A stretch of DNA of 64,000 nucleotides. Source: Treponema sp. (GTDB lineage Bacteria > Spirochaetota > Spirochaetia > Treponematales > Treponemataceae). Below are positions 16,384-24,243 of this stretch, piece after piece (within the stretch, counting starts at the first letter, position 1; the number at the start of each line of letters is the position of its first letter). Under the pieces are notes generated by a model that was not told the DNA's origin, did not search any database, and saw only the letters and a list, made by a program, of their open reading frames with translations. The stretch covers positions 1 to 64,000 of the forward strand of contig PDOP01000004.1 of NCBI GenBank assembly GCA_002749205.1, given 5' to 3'. A program made the position numbers and the translations under genes.

Positions 16384-17094
16384 ATGGAAATGAATAAGCA
16401 ATATTATTTAAAGCATCAAAAAAAGATGCTTAAATATTTTAGTGTTCTTACGAAGCATTTTAAAAAGGTTTTAAAAAGTCGTTTTTCAAAAGCAGAAATT
16501 GCCAAAATTACTCTAATGGCTAAAAATGAATACACAAAACTTTTTCCAAACACACCTTATATTGGCGGTTTTGAAAATAAGAATACTGCAAATATTGTAG
16601 GTAGTGTAATAATTCTTTCGTATATAAATGTATTGGAAAAATATGGTTTGAAAGAGAGAGAAATCGGTGAAATCATTTATAATATGTTTGAGCTTTTATT
16701 TAAGGACAGAGGCTTTTTAGTAAAAACATTTATAAAGTTTTTTGTAAAAACAAAAGCCGGTAAAAAATTTATCCAAAAAGCGGTAGATAAAAAAGCAAAA
16801 TATGAAAAACATGAAGCTGCATGGATAACTCGAGTTGTTGAAGACAGCGATTATGATATGTCTTTTGATTTAAAATCATGCGGTATATGTAAGTATTATA
16901 AAGAGCTGGGTAGCGAGAATTATATAAAGTATATTTGCTTAGGAGACTTCCCGATGTTCAACTCGGTTGGTTTAGAGTTGCACAGGGAAAACACAGAAGC
17001 TAATGGTGCAGATGTTTGTACATACAGAATAAAAGTGTCCGATAAAAGAGTTCCGGCTTGGCCACCTGAAAATTTGCCCGAGTGGAAGTATTGA
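16384..17094 (+). CDS. L-2-amino-thiazoline-4-carboxylic acid hydrolase-like protein
   Basis: The C-terminal half, DLKSCGICKYYKELG...YICLGDFPMFNSVGLELHRENTEANGADVCTYRIK, matches my memory of the ATC hydrolase family, which opens a thiazoline ring on the way to cysteine. The conserved cysteines near CGIC, YIC and VC are present. The N-terminal half is helical and basic, without a membrane segment. Start chosen at ATG 16384 (MEMNKQYY), with GAGGG six bases before; the ORF-track TTG is less likely. About 236 aa. The substrate in this organism is unproven. Confidence 0.7.
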   Translation: MEMNKQYYLKHQKKMLKYFSVLTKHFKKVLKSRFSKAEIAKITLMAKNEYTKLFPNTPYIGGFENKNTANIVGSVIILSYINVLEKYGLKEREIGEIIYNMFELLFKDRGFLVKTFIKFFVKTKAGKKFIQKAVDKKAKYEKHEAAWITRVVEDSDYDMSFDLKSCGICKYYKELGSENYIKYICLGDFPMFNSVGLELHRENTEANGADVCTYRIKVSDKRVPAWPPENLPEWKY

Positions 17095-17123
17095 AGTAAG
17101 ACAATTGTAAACAGAGGTGTGCT

Positions 17124-17690
17124 ATGAGGGTTGTTTTTGTCAGGCATGGAAGGACTTGTGATAACGATAATAAGGTTTTCAGTGGCGATGATGCCTGCTT
17201 GAGTGAAGAAGGTGCTGAAGAGCTTTTGGCTGTAAAACCTCGTTTGGCTGACTTTTATTTTGACAGGATTTATGTCAGTCCTGCAATAAGGGCTGTTCGA
17301 ACTGCACAAATTCTGGGCTTTTCCGATTTTATGCTTGACGATCGCATAAAGGAATTTGATTTTGGCGATTTTACGGGCAAGACATTTGCTCAAGTTGAAG
17401 CTGAGTTTCCAAAAGAGGCTTCTGTATGGCTTTCAGGGGATAAAAACTTTGCTCCGCCCGCCGGAGAAAGCGCCTTTGAGCATTTTTCTCGTGTTGCAGA
17501 TTTTATGGAAACTCTAAAAGCAAGCGCTGAAGACTGTCTTGTTGTTACACATTACGGAACTATTATTATGGCGTTGGCTTGGGCTTTTGGAAATTTTGAT
17601 TTGCACAGATATTTTAAGCCTGAAAGCGGCGGTATTACTGTTTTGAATTTCAGCGAAAATTCGGTTATTTTGGAAAAATTTAATTTTTAG
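17124..17690 (+). CDS. Histidine phosphatase family protein
   Basis: Phosphoglycerate-mutase-like phosphatase of 188 aa. VVFVRHGRTCDNDNKVFSG holds the phosphorylated His in the RHG motif, YVSPAIRAVRTAQIL carries the second phosphate-binding Arg, EFDFGDFTGKTFAQVE supplies the acid, and VVTHYG the second His. The architecture resembles CobC/PhoE-type phosphatases more than true phosphoglycerate mutases. Substrate unknown. GAGGTG ribosome site; 29 nt after the preceding gene, so possibly cotranscribed. A short hairpin (ATAGCTTTT/AAAAGCTAT) follows near 17715. Confidence 0.85.
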   Translation: MRVVFVRHGRTCDNDNKVFSGDDACLSEEGAEELLAVKPRLADFYFDRIYVSPAIRAVRTAQILGFSDFMLDDRIKEFDFGDFTGKTFAQVEAEFPKEASVWLSGDKNFAPPAGESAFEHFSRVADFMETLKASAEDCLVVTHYGTIIMALAWAFGNFDLHRYFKPESGGITVLNFSENSVILEKFNF

Positions 17691-17778
17691 GTTGAAAATA
17701 CATCTTGCTTTATAGCTTTTAAAAAAGCTATGCAGTTTCCCTAATTATTTTTTGCTTGATTTGTTGTAGTGATTTAAA

Positions 17779-17806
17779 TAAAAAAAGCATTCGGTTGCCC
17801 GAATGC
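17779..17806 (-). terminator. Intrinsic terminator of groES
   Basis: On the minus strand GCATTCGG pairs with CCGAATGC over a 4-nt loop, followed by seven T. It lies just past the groES stop codon. Confidence 0.85.
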
Positions 17807-17819
17807 CTGTTAAGCGATT

Positions 17820-18086
17820 TTATTCAATTGCTGCAATAATATCGCTTGCTTTTAGTATCAGATGATCCTCTCCGTTAATTTGAATTTGGGTACCGGCGTA
17901 TTTGTCGTGGATAATCTTATCCCCAACTGTAACCTTGATCTTTTCTTTGTCATCTCCGATGGCGATTACTACTGCATTCTGTGTTTTTTCTTGTGCAGTT
18001 GCCGGAATGTAGATGCCTCCTGCTGTTTTTTCTTCAACAGCCTCAGGTTTTACTAAGACCCTGTCTGCTAACGGTCGTACTTTCAT
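17820..18086 (-). CDS. groES: Co-chaperonin GroES
   Basis: Heptameric lid of the GroEL chaperonin, 88 aa. KVRPLADRVLVKPEAVEEKTAGGIYIPATAQEK includes the mobile loop, and the C-terminal DIIAAIE is close to normal. GAGGAGGTC precedes the ATG. No groEL is in the window; I recall that groES and groEL are also separated in T. pallidum, where groES sits beside a sigma-factor gene as here. The promoter region carries a palindrome (see the operator entry), and no CIRCE element is seen. Confidence 0.96.
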   Translation of the reverse strand: MKVRPLADRVLVKPEAVEEKTAGGIYIPATAQEKTQNAVVIAIGDDKEKIKVTVGDKIIHDKYAGTQIQINGEDHLILKASDIIAAIE

Positions 18087-18112
18087 GCTGACCTCCTCTT
18101 TAGATTAGAACT

Positions 18113-18127
18113 GTGTCATTTTGACAC
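18113..18127. promoter_or_regulatory. Palindrome in the groES promoter, possible stress operator
   Basis: GTGTCATTTTGACAC is a perfect 6-bp inverted repeat with a 3-nt centre. On the minus strand it lies downstream of TTGACA-18-TAAAAT, near the expected start of groES transcription. The sequence does not match CIRCE (TTAGCACTC-N9-GAGTGCTAA). Confidence 0.5.
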
Positions 18128-18420
18128 TTATTTTAATGGTTTAAGCACAACTGTGTCAATTTAATACAGGCATGCTTTCCATGGCTATAATATAATCAAA
18201 AAAAGCCTTCAAGGCAAGTGGTTTGAAGCAAAAAAATGAAGTTTTTTGTTTTATAATCGGTGAATTTAATTGAAAAAGAGGATTTTTTAAAAAATTTTGG
18301 TTATTTTTTGCTGTTTTCTTAATGTTTTTAGAAATTGGTATAGAATTTGCTGTATAAATAGTGTTAAAACCTAAAAATTGGTTTTTCAATTAAGTAGTTT
18401 TAGTACTTGGGAGGTACAGA

Positions 18421-19269
18421 ATGATAAAAAAAACAAAAAAGAATGATTCATATATTACATCAGTTTACTTAAAGCAAATCAATGACATACCGCTTTTGAC
18501 ACAAGAAGAAGAATATGAGCTGGGAATGAAAGCGCTAAACGGAGATTTTGATGCCACTAATAAGTTGGTTACGGCAAATCTTAGGTTTGTGGTAAGTGTG
18601 GCCAAAAAGTATCAAAATCAAGGTTTGGAGTTGACCGACCTCATCAGCGAGGGTAATATCGGGCTTATGAATGCCGCAGAAAGATTTGACCCGTCAAAAG
18701 GCTATCGCTTTATTTCGTATGCTGTCTGGTGGATAAAACAAGCCATTTTGAAGGCTATTTCGGAAAAGTCCAGATTGATTAGGCTTCCATTGAACAGAGC
18801 CAATGAGCTTATTCAAATTGAAAAGACAAAAACAACTTTGGACGGTAGCCAAAGTGAACGACAGGAAATTGACAGCGTGGCGGATATATTGAATATGGAT
18901 GCAAATGTTGTAAAGACAATTATGGATGCGGCTCGCTCTCCTATTTCTTTTGATGCTCCTGTTTTTGATGATGATTTTACAAGTGTCGGGGACTATATGA
19001 GTGATACCAAAAATGTTCAACCCGATGATTTTGCCATGACAAGTTATTTGCGTGATGAAATAGAAGGCTTATTGGAACATCTTGCAGAACGAGAAGCCGA
19101 AATTCTTCGTTACAGGTTTGGACTTAGCGGCTATCCTCAGTTGTCTTTGAAAGAAGTCGGCCATATTTTCGATTTGACAAAAGAAAGAATTCGCCAAATT
19201 GAAAAAAGGGCATTGATACAATTACGAGATTCTTCTGCTATAAAAGAATTTGAAGCCTATGTAGCTTAA
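18421..19269 (+). CDS. Sigma-70 family RNA polymerase sigma factor
   Basis: A 282-aa sigma factor with regions 1.2 to 4. [22 protein letters not shown] is region 1.2, [57 protein letters not shown] is region 2 including the -10 binding helix, and [27 protein letters not shown] is the region 4.2 helix-turn-helix. It lacks the long N-terminal part of the primary RpoD, so it is a group 2 type factor, similar to the sigma-43 I recall beside groES in T. pallidum. GGAGGT ribosome site. Control and regulon are unknown. Confidence 0.93.
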   Translation: MIKKTKKNDSYITSVYLKQINDIPLLTQEEEYELGMKALNGDFDATNKLVTANLRFVVSVAKKYQNQGLELTDLISEGNIGLMNAAERFDPSKGYRFISYAVWWIKQAILKAISEKSRLIRLPLNRANELIQIEKTKTTLDGSQSERQEIDSVADILNMDANVVKTIMDAARSPISFDAPVFDDDFTSVGDYMSDTKNVQPDDFAMTSYLRDEIEGLLEHLAEREAEILRYRFGLSGYPQLSLKEVGHIFDLTKERIRQIEKRALIQLRDSSAIKEFEAYVA

Positions 19270-19275
19270 TTTCGA

Positions 19276-19298
19276 AAACGGGGCGGAATGCCCCTTTT
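19276..19298 (+). terminator. Intrinsic terminator after the sigma factor gene
   Basis: AAACGGGGC pairs with GCCCCTTTT around a GGAAT loop, directly after the stop codon. Confidence 0.75.
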
Positions 19299-19324
19299 AA
19301 AGGTTTGTATACAGAATTTACAAC

Positions 19325-19353
19325 TTGAATTTAATCATAAAATTTTGTAGAAT
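19325..19353 (+). promoter_or_regulatory. Sigma-70 promoter giving a leaderless message
   Basis: TTGAAT, a 17-nt spacer and TAGAAT. The -10 box ends 7 nt before ATG 19361, so transcription should begin at or next to the start codon. Confidence 0.6.
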
Positions 19354-19360
19354 GAGTATT

Positions 19361-19528
19361 ATGAAAAGGTCTTTTTTGGTTTTATACTACATTATACTTT
19401 TAGCTTTATCGGTGTATGCTCTTTGGTTTACTGATATTGGGCAGAAATATTACGCTTTGCTGTTTGTTATTGATTTGATTTTGGCTTTATTGCCTATTGT
19501 TATCCGGCGGATTAAAAAAAATCAATAA
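19361..19528 (+). CDS. Small membrane protein, unknown function
   Basis: A 55-aa protein with two predicted membrane helices, VLYYIILLALSVYALWF and YYALLFVIDLILALLPIVI, a short polar turn (TDIGQK) and a basic tail (RRIKKNQ). The ORF track begins at 19325, but the promoter at 19325-19353 would put the start of transcription at ATG 19361, so the upstream codons are probably not translated. No family recognised. It stands alone between the sigma factor and the phase-variable lipoprotein. Confidence 0.6.
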   Translation: MKRSFLVLYYIILLALSVYALWFTDIGQKYYALLFVIDLILALLPIVIRRIKKNQ

Positions 19529-19585
19529 CAGCTTTAAATTTGGGCGTTGCGGGCAAAGCCCGCCGGCGTATCAAAAGCTCCGACT

Positions 19586-19616
19586 AAAAATCCCGCTCAA
19601 ATAGAACGGGATTTTT
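19586..19616. terminator. Bidirectional intrinsic terminator
   Basis: AAAAATCCCG and CGGGATTTTT form a perfect 10-bp stem around CTCAAATAGAA, with A and T runs on both sides. It can serve the small membrane protein (+) and the lipoprotein gene (-). Just upstream is a GGGCAAAGCCC hairpin. Confidence 0.8.
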
Positions 19617-19657
19617 ATTTTTCGACTTGTGTATACAATAAGCGTTTAATCTCATTA

Positions 19658-20784
19658 TCACCATGCAAATTCTATTTCATTGCTGAATTCTTTTACATCA
19701 ATGAATTTAAGTTTACCCGTAAGAGTGTCGTATATTCCGAGCCTTTTCGGTATTGCAGTATTTGAATGTTTATCGGCTATGTAAATTTTCCCGTCTCGCT
19801 TACCCAAAAACTGTATCGCACTGTAAAAACCCGTAACCGTTTTAAGAAGCTTGAAATCGGGAAGTGAATAAACATACAGTTTTGACCACTTTAAACTCGT
19901 ACTATAATTTTTTATAATTACATACAGTATATCGCCATCAACTATTATATCCAAAACATAGGGATAAAAATAAGCTCCTTGTTTAGATATTTTTATTTTT
20001 TTTACAACATTGGTCATATCGAATTTATCGATGCATCTTAAATAATAATAATACTCTGTAGTATATATCGTATCACTGGTAACAATGTAGTGTTTACCGA
20101 CAGATATTTTTCTTTTATCATTTGGACCAATTCGGACTGAAGTTTCTTCTGTTCCCCATGAATCCCAAAAAAGAGCCCGCTTGTAAAGAGAATCACTACC
20201 GTAATACACTGTATTGTCTTCAGTGTCAATAAATAAGTTTTTTTTAAAGTGTGTAGAATTTAGTGTAACTGAATTATCATAGGTCGAAAGTACAGGATTG
20301 GAAAAACCGGAAGTAGCGTGAAGAAAAAACAATCTGCCGTATTTATCAAATGCAAACTCATGTATACCGCTAGCATCTATAGAGCCTTTAAAAACAAGAC
20401 CGTCTTTTTTTTCAGGGTTTGCAACGGCAAAGAAAGTACAGGTAATGCTTGGAGCCGAGCCTGTTTTTTTTGCCGGAAGTATAATATGAGGCTTTATTTC
20501 TTCTATTTCGAGGGTAATTACGCTGTTTGTATAAGGCTCTATTATAATGCTTTTAGCCCTTGCGATGTATGTGCAAACAGTGTTCATGAGCTTTAGCTCT
20601 ATGTCAAAACCCTGCCCCAGGTCTGTTACAGCCACATGACCTTCGGTAATGCTTCTTTCCGGCGAAAGGGTTAGGGTAAGGGCATTCGGGTTTTCAAGCT
20701 CCATATTGCAACTTGAAAGCGTCAAGAAAAAAAAGAAAAGTGCTAAAAGCCTAAGCCTTGTCTGTCTGTCTGTCTGTCTGTCAT
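19658..20784 (-). CDS. Phase-variable lipoprotein, out of frame as sequenced (OFF)
   Basis: The body (355 aa in the ORF track) resembles a beta-propeller-like secreted protein with repeated strand pairs, such as GKRDGKIYIADKHSNTAIPKRLGIYDTLTGKLKFIDV. No named family recognised. Read upstream in the same frame, the sequence RLRLLALFFFFLTLSSC is a full lipoprotein signal peptide with lipobox LSSC, but that frame has no start codon. The likely start is ATG 20784, which has AAGGAAG at good spacing and a promoter. It is followed by five ACAG units and is one frame away, meeting TAG after 13 codons. Gaining one 4-nt unit would join the ATG to the signal peptide. The internal TTG or ATG used by the ORF track would give no export signal. 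Confidence 0.8.
20761..20782. repeat. Tetranucleotide repeat (TCTG)5 switching the lipoprotein frame
   Basis: Five complete TCTG units plus a partial one (ACAG on the coding strand) lie directly after the presumed ATG of the lipoprotein gene. A run of eight T follows within the signal peptide. Tract-length change by one unit shifts the reading frame. Confidence 0.9.
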
Positions 20785-20801
20785 ATCTAATCTTCCTTAT
20801 T

Positions 20802-20829
20802 TATATACTTTTTAGTTTATATTTTACAA
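20802..20829 (-). promoter_or_regulatory. Sigma-70 promoter of the phase-variable lipoprotein
   Basis: TTGTAA, a 16-nt spacer and TATATA on the minus strand, 17 nt upstream of ATG 20784. The AAGGAAG ribosome site lies between. Confidence 0.6.
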
Positions 20830-20885
20830 CTTCAGCGATTATAACACAAGATAGATAGGTTTTCAAGTTGATGTGGGGAGGGGGG

Positions 20886-21068
20886 GGATATTTAAAGCAG
20901 GCAATACTTGAGTTAAAGGCATTTTGTTTAACCTGATTTTAACCGGCGATGTCTATCCTTTTTTGAGCAGAAAACAGAAGGAGAGGGAGTTGTAGCGACA
21001 GCGGAAAATCCCGATTAAAATATAAGAAGCTCAAAAAAGATTATGCGAGCCGGTCGGTTGGTAAGCAA
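20886..21068 (+). repeat. Family B structured repeat, copy 2
   Basis: Blocks in order: ATTTAAAGCAGGCAATACT, GTTTAACCTGATTTT, CCGGCGATGTCTATCC, a core hairpin GGGA...TCCC with loop GTTGTAGCGACAGCGGAAAA, CGATTAAAA, TTATGCGAGCCGG and GGTTG. The outer CCGGC and GCCGG arms pair. A G-rich run (GGGGAGGGGGGGG) precedes it. It fills the gap between the lipoprotein promoter and the tpiA promoter. Confidence 0.75.
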
Positions 21069-21124
21069 AAGCGATAGCGTTGCACATAAATTATTTAATC
21101 GGTTGAAGATTTTATAAAAAGTAT

Positions 21125-21153
21125 TTGACAAAATTTTCAAATCAATGTATTAT
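21125..21153 (+). promoter_or_regulatory. Sigma-70 promoter of tpiA
   Basis: TTGACA, a 17-nt spacer and TATTAT, ending 16 nt before the ATG. A near-consensus promoter. Confidence 0.8.
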
Positions 21154-21169
21154 GTTCATGGAGGTACTG

Positions 21170-21922
21170 ATGAAAAAGATTTTTATTGCCGGAAATTGGA
21201 AGATGAATAAAACTGTTTCGCAAGCAACCGAGCTTGCAGGAGAGGTTGTGAAGGCTGTTGCCGGCGGGAAGAATAAGTATATGATTGCTCCGTCTTTTAT
21301 CGCTTTAGATGCCGTTTCAAAGGTGGTAGGGGGGTCTAATGTTTTGCTTGGTGCGCAGAATATGAGTACGGAGGAAAAGGGAGCTCATACGGGAGAGGTT
21401 TCTGTGGTGCAACTAAAAGAAAGCGGTGTGCAGGTTGTAATTTTAGGGCATTCGGAGCGAAGGCATATTTACGGTGAGTCTGATGAGACGATAAACAAAA
21501 AATTGCGTTTGGCACTCAAGCATGGGCTGGAAGTAATTCTTTGTGTCGGCGAGTTGTTGGAAGAAAGAGAGGCCGGAAAGGCGGAAGAAGTTTGTGAAAA
21601 TCAAACTCGTGCCGGTCTTAAAGACGTGTCGCAAGATGATTTTAAAAAGATTACTATTGCGTACGAGCCTGTTTGGGCAATAGGCACCGGTAAAACTGCC
21701 ACACCCGATGATGCCGATGAAATACATGCTCATATCAGAAAGGTCGTTGCTGATATTTACGGCGAAAAAGCCGCTTGTGATGTTGTTATTCAATACGGCG
21801 GGTCGATGAAGCCCGAGAATGCGGCAGATTTATTGGCGAAGGAAAATATTGACGGAGGGCTTATTGGAGGTGCCGCTTTAAAAGCTGAAACCTTTGCCCC
21901 CATAGCGTTGTTTAATTCTTGA
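21170..21922 (+). CDS. tpiA: Triosephosphate isomerase
   Basis: Glycolytic TIM-barrel enzyme interconverting dihydroxyacetone phosphate and glyceraldehyde 3-phosphate. GNWKMNK holds the catalytic Lys, ILGHSERRHIYGE the His, and AYEPVWAIGTGKTA the Glu and phosphate loop. Start at ATG 21170 (MKKIFIAGNWK) with GGAGGT, since the longer ORF-track start would overlap the promoter. Length 250 aa, normal. Followed by a periplasmic protein and secG, a pairing I also recall in T. pallidum. Confidence 0.97.
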   Translation: MKKIFIAGNWKMNKTVSQATELAGEVVKAVAGGKNKYMIAPSFIALDAVSKVVGGSNVLLGAQNMSTEEKGAHTGEVSVVQLKESGVQVVILGHSERRHIYGESDETINKKLRLALKHGLEVILCVGELLEEREAGKAEEVCENQTRAGLKDVSQDDFKKITIAYEPVWAIGTGKTATPDDADEIHAHIRKVVADIYGEKAACDVVIQYGGSMKPENAADLLAKENIDGGLIGGAALKAETFAPIALFNS

Positions 21923-21983
21923 TTCTGTATCGGCGAAAATGCCGTGTGAATTATAGATTACTTGGATTATAAGGAGTTTTATT

Positions 21984-22340
21984 ATGAAGAAAAAAATCTT
22001 ATTGGTGTCTGCACTTGTTGCTTTGACTGTTGTTTTTGCGTTTGCTGTTCCACAGCCTACTACCGAAAAATTTGAAGTAAAAGACAGACCTAACGCACAT
22101 ATCTATGTTACCAAGATATACGAGTCTGAATTCTGGGCGGAATTCTACATGATATACGAAGAGAAAACAGATTCTTTTGATGAAAAGGTAACAGAGAAGA
22201 TAATGTATGAGTTTATTTCAAGATATAAGGTTGACCATAAATTTTCCAGAGTGGAAGTTGAAGACCTTGAAGCCGCTAATATCGATGAGGACTTTACCAG
22301 AGTGAGAAAGAGAGTTATTTTCCGTCAAAACAGAAAATAG
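21984..22340 (+). CDS. Small exported protein, unknown function
   Basis: A 118-aa protein with a cleavable signal peptide (KKKILLVSALVALTVVFAFAVPQP). The mature part is charged: KFEVKDRPNAHIYVTKIYESEFWAEFYMIYEEKTDSFDEKVTEKIMYEF. No family recognised. AAGGAG ribosome site at normal spacing. It ends just before a strong terminator, so tpiA and this gene may form one unit. Expected in the periplasm. Confidence 0.75.
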   Translation: MKKKILLVSALVALTVVFAFAVPQPTTEKFEVKDRPNAHIYVTKIYESEFWAEFYMIYEEKTDSFDEKVTEKIMYEFISRYKVDHKFSRVEVEDLEAANIDEDFTRVRKRVIFRQNRK

Positions 22341-22355
22341 TTTTTGCTTTAAATT

Positions 22356-22400
22356 AAAAAAAGCCTTCACGGACGCTTTATTTTGTGGGGGCTTTTTTTT
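22356..22400 (+). terminator. Intrinsic terminator
   Basis: AAAAAAAGCC pairs with GGCTTTTTTT around a loop of about 24 nt that can itself pair (CAC/GTG). A long T run follows. Confidence 0.8.
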
Positions 22401-22523
22401 GTTTTTTTTCTAATTAGTGCTTGAATAAGTCTTGATTTTATTGTATAATCACTCTCTATGGTAAGTATGTAGCATTTAAAACTATAGATTTAGATGGTTG
22501 CAATAAATAAACTGGAGTAAAAA

Positions 22524-22931
22524 ATGACTATTTTATCAACGGCGCTTTTGGTGCTTTTTATCATTACTTGTTTTATTATAGTTTTGTTGGTGTTGGTACA
22601 GAATGAAGAAGGCGACAGCATAGGCGGTTTATTTGCGGGAAGTTCAAATTCTGCTTTTGGTGCAAGATCTTCCAATATTTTAACAAAAATAACACAGATA
22701 GGGGTTATTGTATTTTTTGCCCTTACCATACTGTTGGGGTTGTCAACTCGCTCAAAAGATGCTGATTTTGAGAGTGATATTCAAGACCAACAGATTGAAA
22801 ACTCGAAAGAGTGGTGGAAAGACGCAGACAGCGGAACCGATTCAGATTCATCGGAAAATAACGGTGCTATTATTGAAGATGCATCTGATTCTACTGATGA
22901 CAAAGATTCCGACTCTGATTCCGATAATTAA
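22524..22931 (+). CDS. secG: Preprotein translocase subunit SecG with acidic tail
   Basis: Membrane subunit of the SecYEG channel. Two membrane segments are seen, ILSTALLVLFIITCFIIVLLVLVQ and ILTKITQIGVIVFFALTILLGL, joined by the conserved EEGDSIGGLFAGSSNSAFGARSS loop. The family is usually about 75-110 aa. Here 135 aa include a C-terminal tail of about 40 residues, nearly all Asp, Ser, Glu and Asn (DSDSSENNGAIIEDASDSTDDKDSDSDSDN). Ribosome site TGGAG. The next gene begins 3 nt after its stop. Confidence 0.92.
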   Translation: MTILSTALLVLFIITCFIIVLLVLVQNEEGDSIGGLFAGSSNSAFGARSSNILTKITQIGVIVFFALTILLGLSTRSKDADFESDIQDQQIENSKEWWKDADSGTDSDSSENNGAIIEDASDSTDDKDSDSDSDN

Positions 22932-22934
22932 AAA

Positions 22935-23960
22935 TTGACAAAAAAAACTGTTGCTTCGGAAAGTCCGGTTAATCCACAGCGAATACAAGGCGATGAGAAT
23001 GATAAGCCGTTAAGGCCTCAGCGTTTGAAAGACTTTCTGGGGCAAGATGACAACAAAGCAAATCTGGATATTTATATCAGAGCCTCAAAAACTCGTGGCG
23101 AAAGTCTTGACCATGTTTTTTTGATTGGTCCGCCCGGTTTGGGTAAAACAACTCTTGCACAAATTACTGCTAACGAGCTTGGTGTTGAATTAAAAGCAAC
23201 ATCGGCACCGGCATTGGAAAAGCCGAAAGACTTGGTCGGAATTTTAACAACCCTTACCGAAAAAAGTGTGTTTTTTATTGACGAAATACACCGTCTAAAA
23301 CCTGCAATTCAAGAAATGCTTTATATAGCCATGGAAGATTATGAGCTTGACTGGGTAATAGGGCAGGGGCCTTCAGCCAGAACTGTCAGAATTCCCGTAC
23401 CTCCTTTTACCCTGGTTGGGGCGACTACTCGAGCAGGCGTGGTTTCAACACCGCTTGCGACCAGATTTGGGATAATCTTGCAATTGAATTTTTACACGGA
23501 TAGAGACCTCTCGTACATCATAAAACGCTCCGCAAGCATATTGAATGCCGAAATCACGGAAGATGCCGCATCATTGCTAGCCTCATGCTCCAGAGGTACG
23601 CCGCGAATTGCAAACCGTTTACTTCGCCGTATTCGTGACTTTGCCCAAGTTGCAGGCGAGCCGTCAATTACGGCAGAAACGGTTAAATACGGACTTGAAC
23701 GGCTAAAAGTAGACGAGCTCGGTCTTGAAGAATACGACAGACAAATCCTAAAATCGATTGTCGAAAACTATTCAGGCGGGCCTGTCGGGGCAGAAACTCT
23801 TGCAATTTCAATTGGCGAAACACAGGACACTCTTGAAGATTACTACGAGCCTTACCTCATTCAAAAAGGACTGCTCCAACGCACTTCTCGCGGTCGAATT
23901 GTTACAGAAAAGGCGTATAAACATCTGGGCATTAAAAATCTAAAAGGTGAGCTTTTCTAA
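22935..23960 (+). CDS. ruvB: Holliday junction branch migration helicase RuvB
   Basis: AAA+ motor that drives branch migration with Ruv[20 protein letters not shown] is the Walker [23 protein letters not shown] the Walker B, and [20 protein letters not shown] sensor 1. The C-terminal winged helix ends [11 protein letters not shown]. Full length at 341 aa. It starts with TTG 22935 just 3 nt after secG and has no clear ribosome site, suggesting translational coupling to secG. RuvA and RuvC are not in the window. Confidence 0.96.
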   Translation: MTKKTVASESPVNPQRIQGDENDKPLRPQRLKDFLGQDDNKANLDIYIRASKTRGESLDHVFLIGPPGLGKTTLAQITANELGVELKATSAPALEKPKDLVGILTTLTEKSVFFIDEIHRLKPAIQEMLYIAMEDYELDWVIGQGPSARTVRIPVPPFTLVGATTRAGVVSTPLATRFGIILQLNFYTDRDLSYIIKRSASILNAEITEDAASLLASCSRGTPRIANRLLRRIRDFAQVAGEPSITAETVKYGLERLKVDELGLEEYDRQILKSIVENYSGGPVGAETLAISIGETQDTLEDYYEPYLIQKGLLQRTSRGRIVTEKAYKHLGIKNLKGELF

Positions 23961-23979
23961 ATTCTTATATTTTTATTTC

Positions 23980-24150
23980 TCACCCCGCGGGCTCGCATAA
24001 CCTTTTTGTTTTTTCTTTTTAACACAAACGGCATTCTTCTGCCGGCGACTGCCTTTTCTTAATTAAACGAGCAACAAAAAGTGTAGACTTCGCCCGCCCG
24101 GAAAACGCTATTTTATTGCTATTTACGCCGGTTTTCTGCTTTACCGGAAG
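23980..24150 (-). repeat. Family B structured repeat, copy 3
   Basis: On the minus strand: GTAAAGCAGAAAACCGGCG, CGGGCGAAGTCTACAC, TTTTTGTTGCTCG, a core hairpin GGCA...TGCC around GTCGCCGGCAGAAGAA, AAAAAGGTTATGCGAGCCCG and CGGGG. It sits between the converging ruvB and ABC permease genes. The rest of this gap (24151-24243) shows no feature. Confidence 0.7.
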
Positions 24151-24243
24151 TTTAAAACTCAAAGGTGTTTTGTAACTTATATTAAAATAAACTGTCATTT
24201 TAGGAATACAGATTGTTTTTCGATGCTGTTCGTGTTATCGGGT

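Noticed and set aside
18087-18420. CIRCE element upstream of groES
   Set aside because: No TTAGCACTC-N9-GAGTGCTAA like sequence; a different palindrome is present.
20649-20858. Plus-strand 69-aa ORF across the TCTG tract
   Set aside because: Shadow of the lipoprotein signal region; its hydrophobic end comes from the repeat and AT-rich leader. Used only to verify the repeat count.
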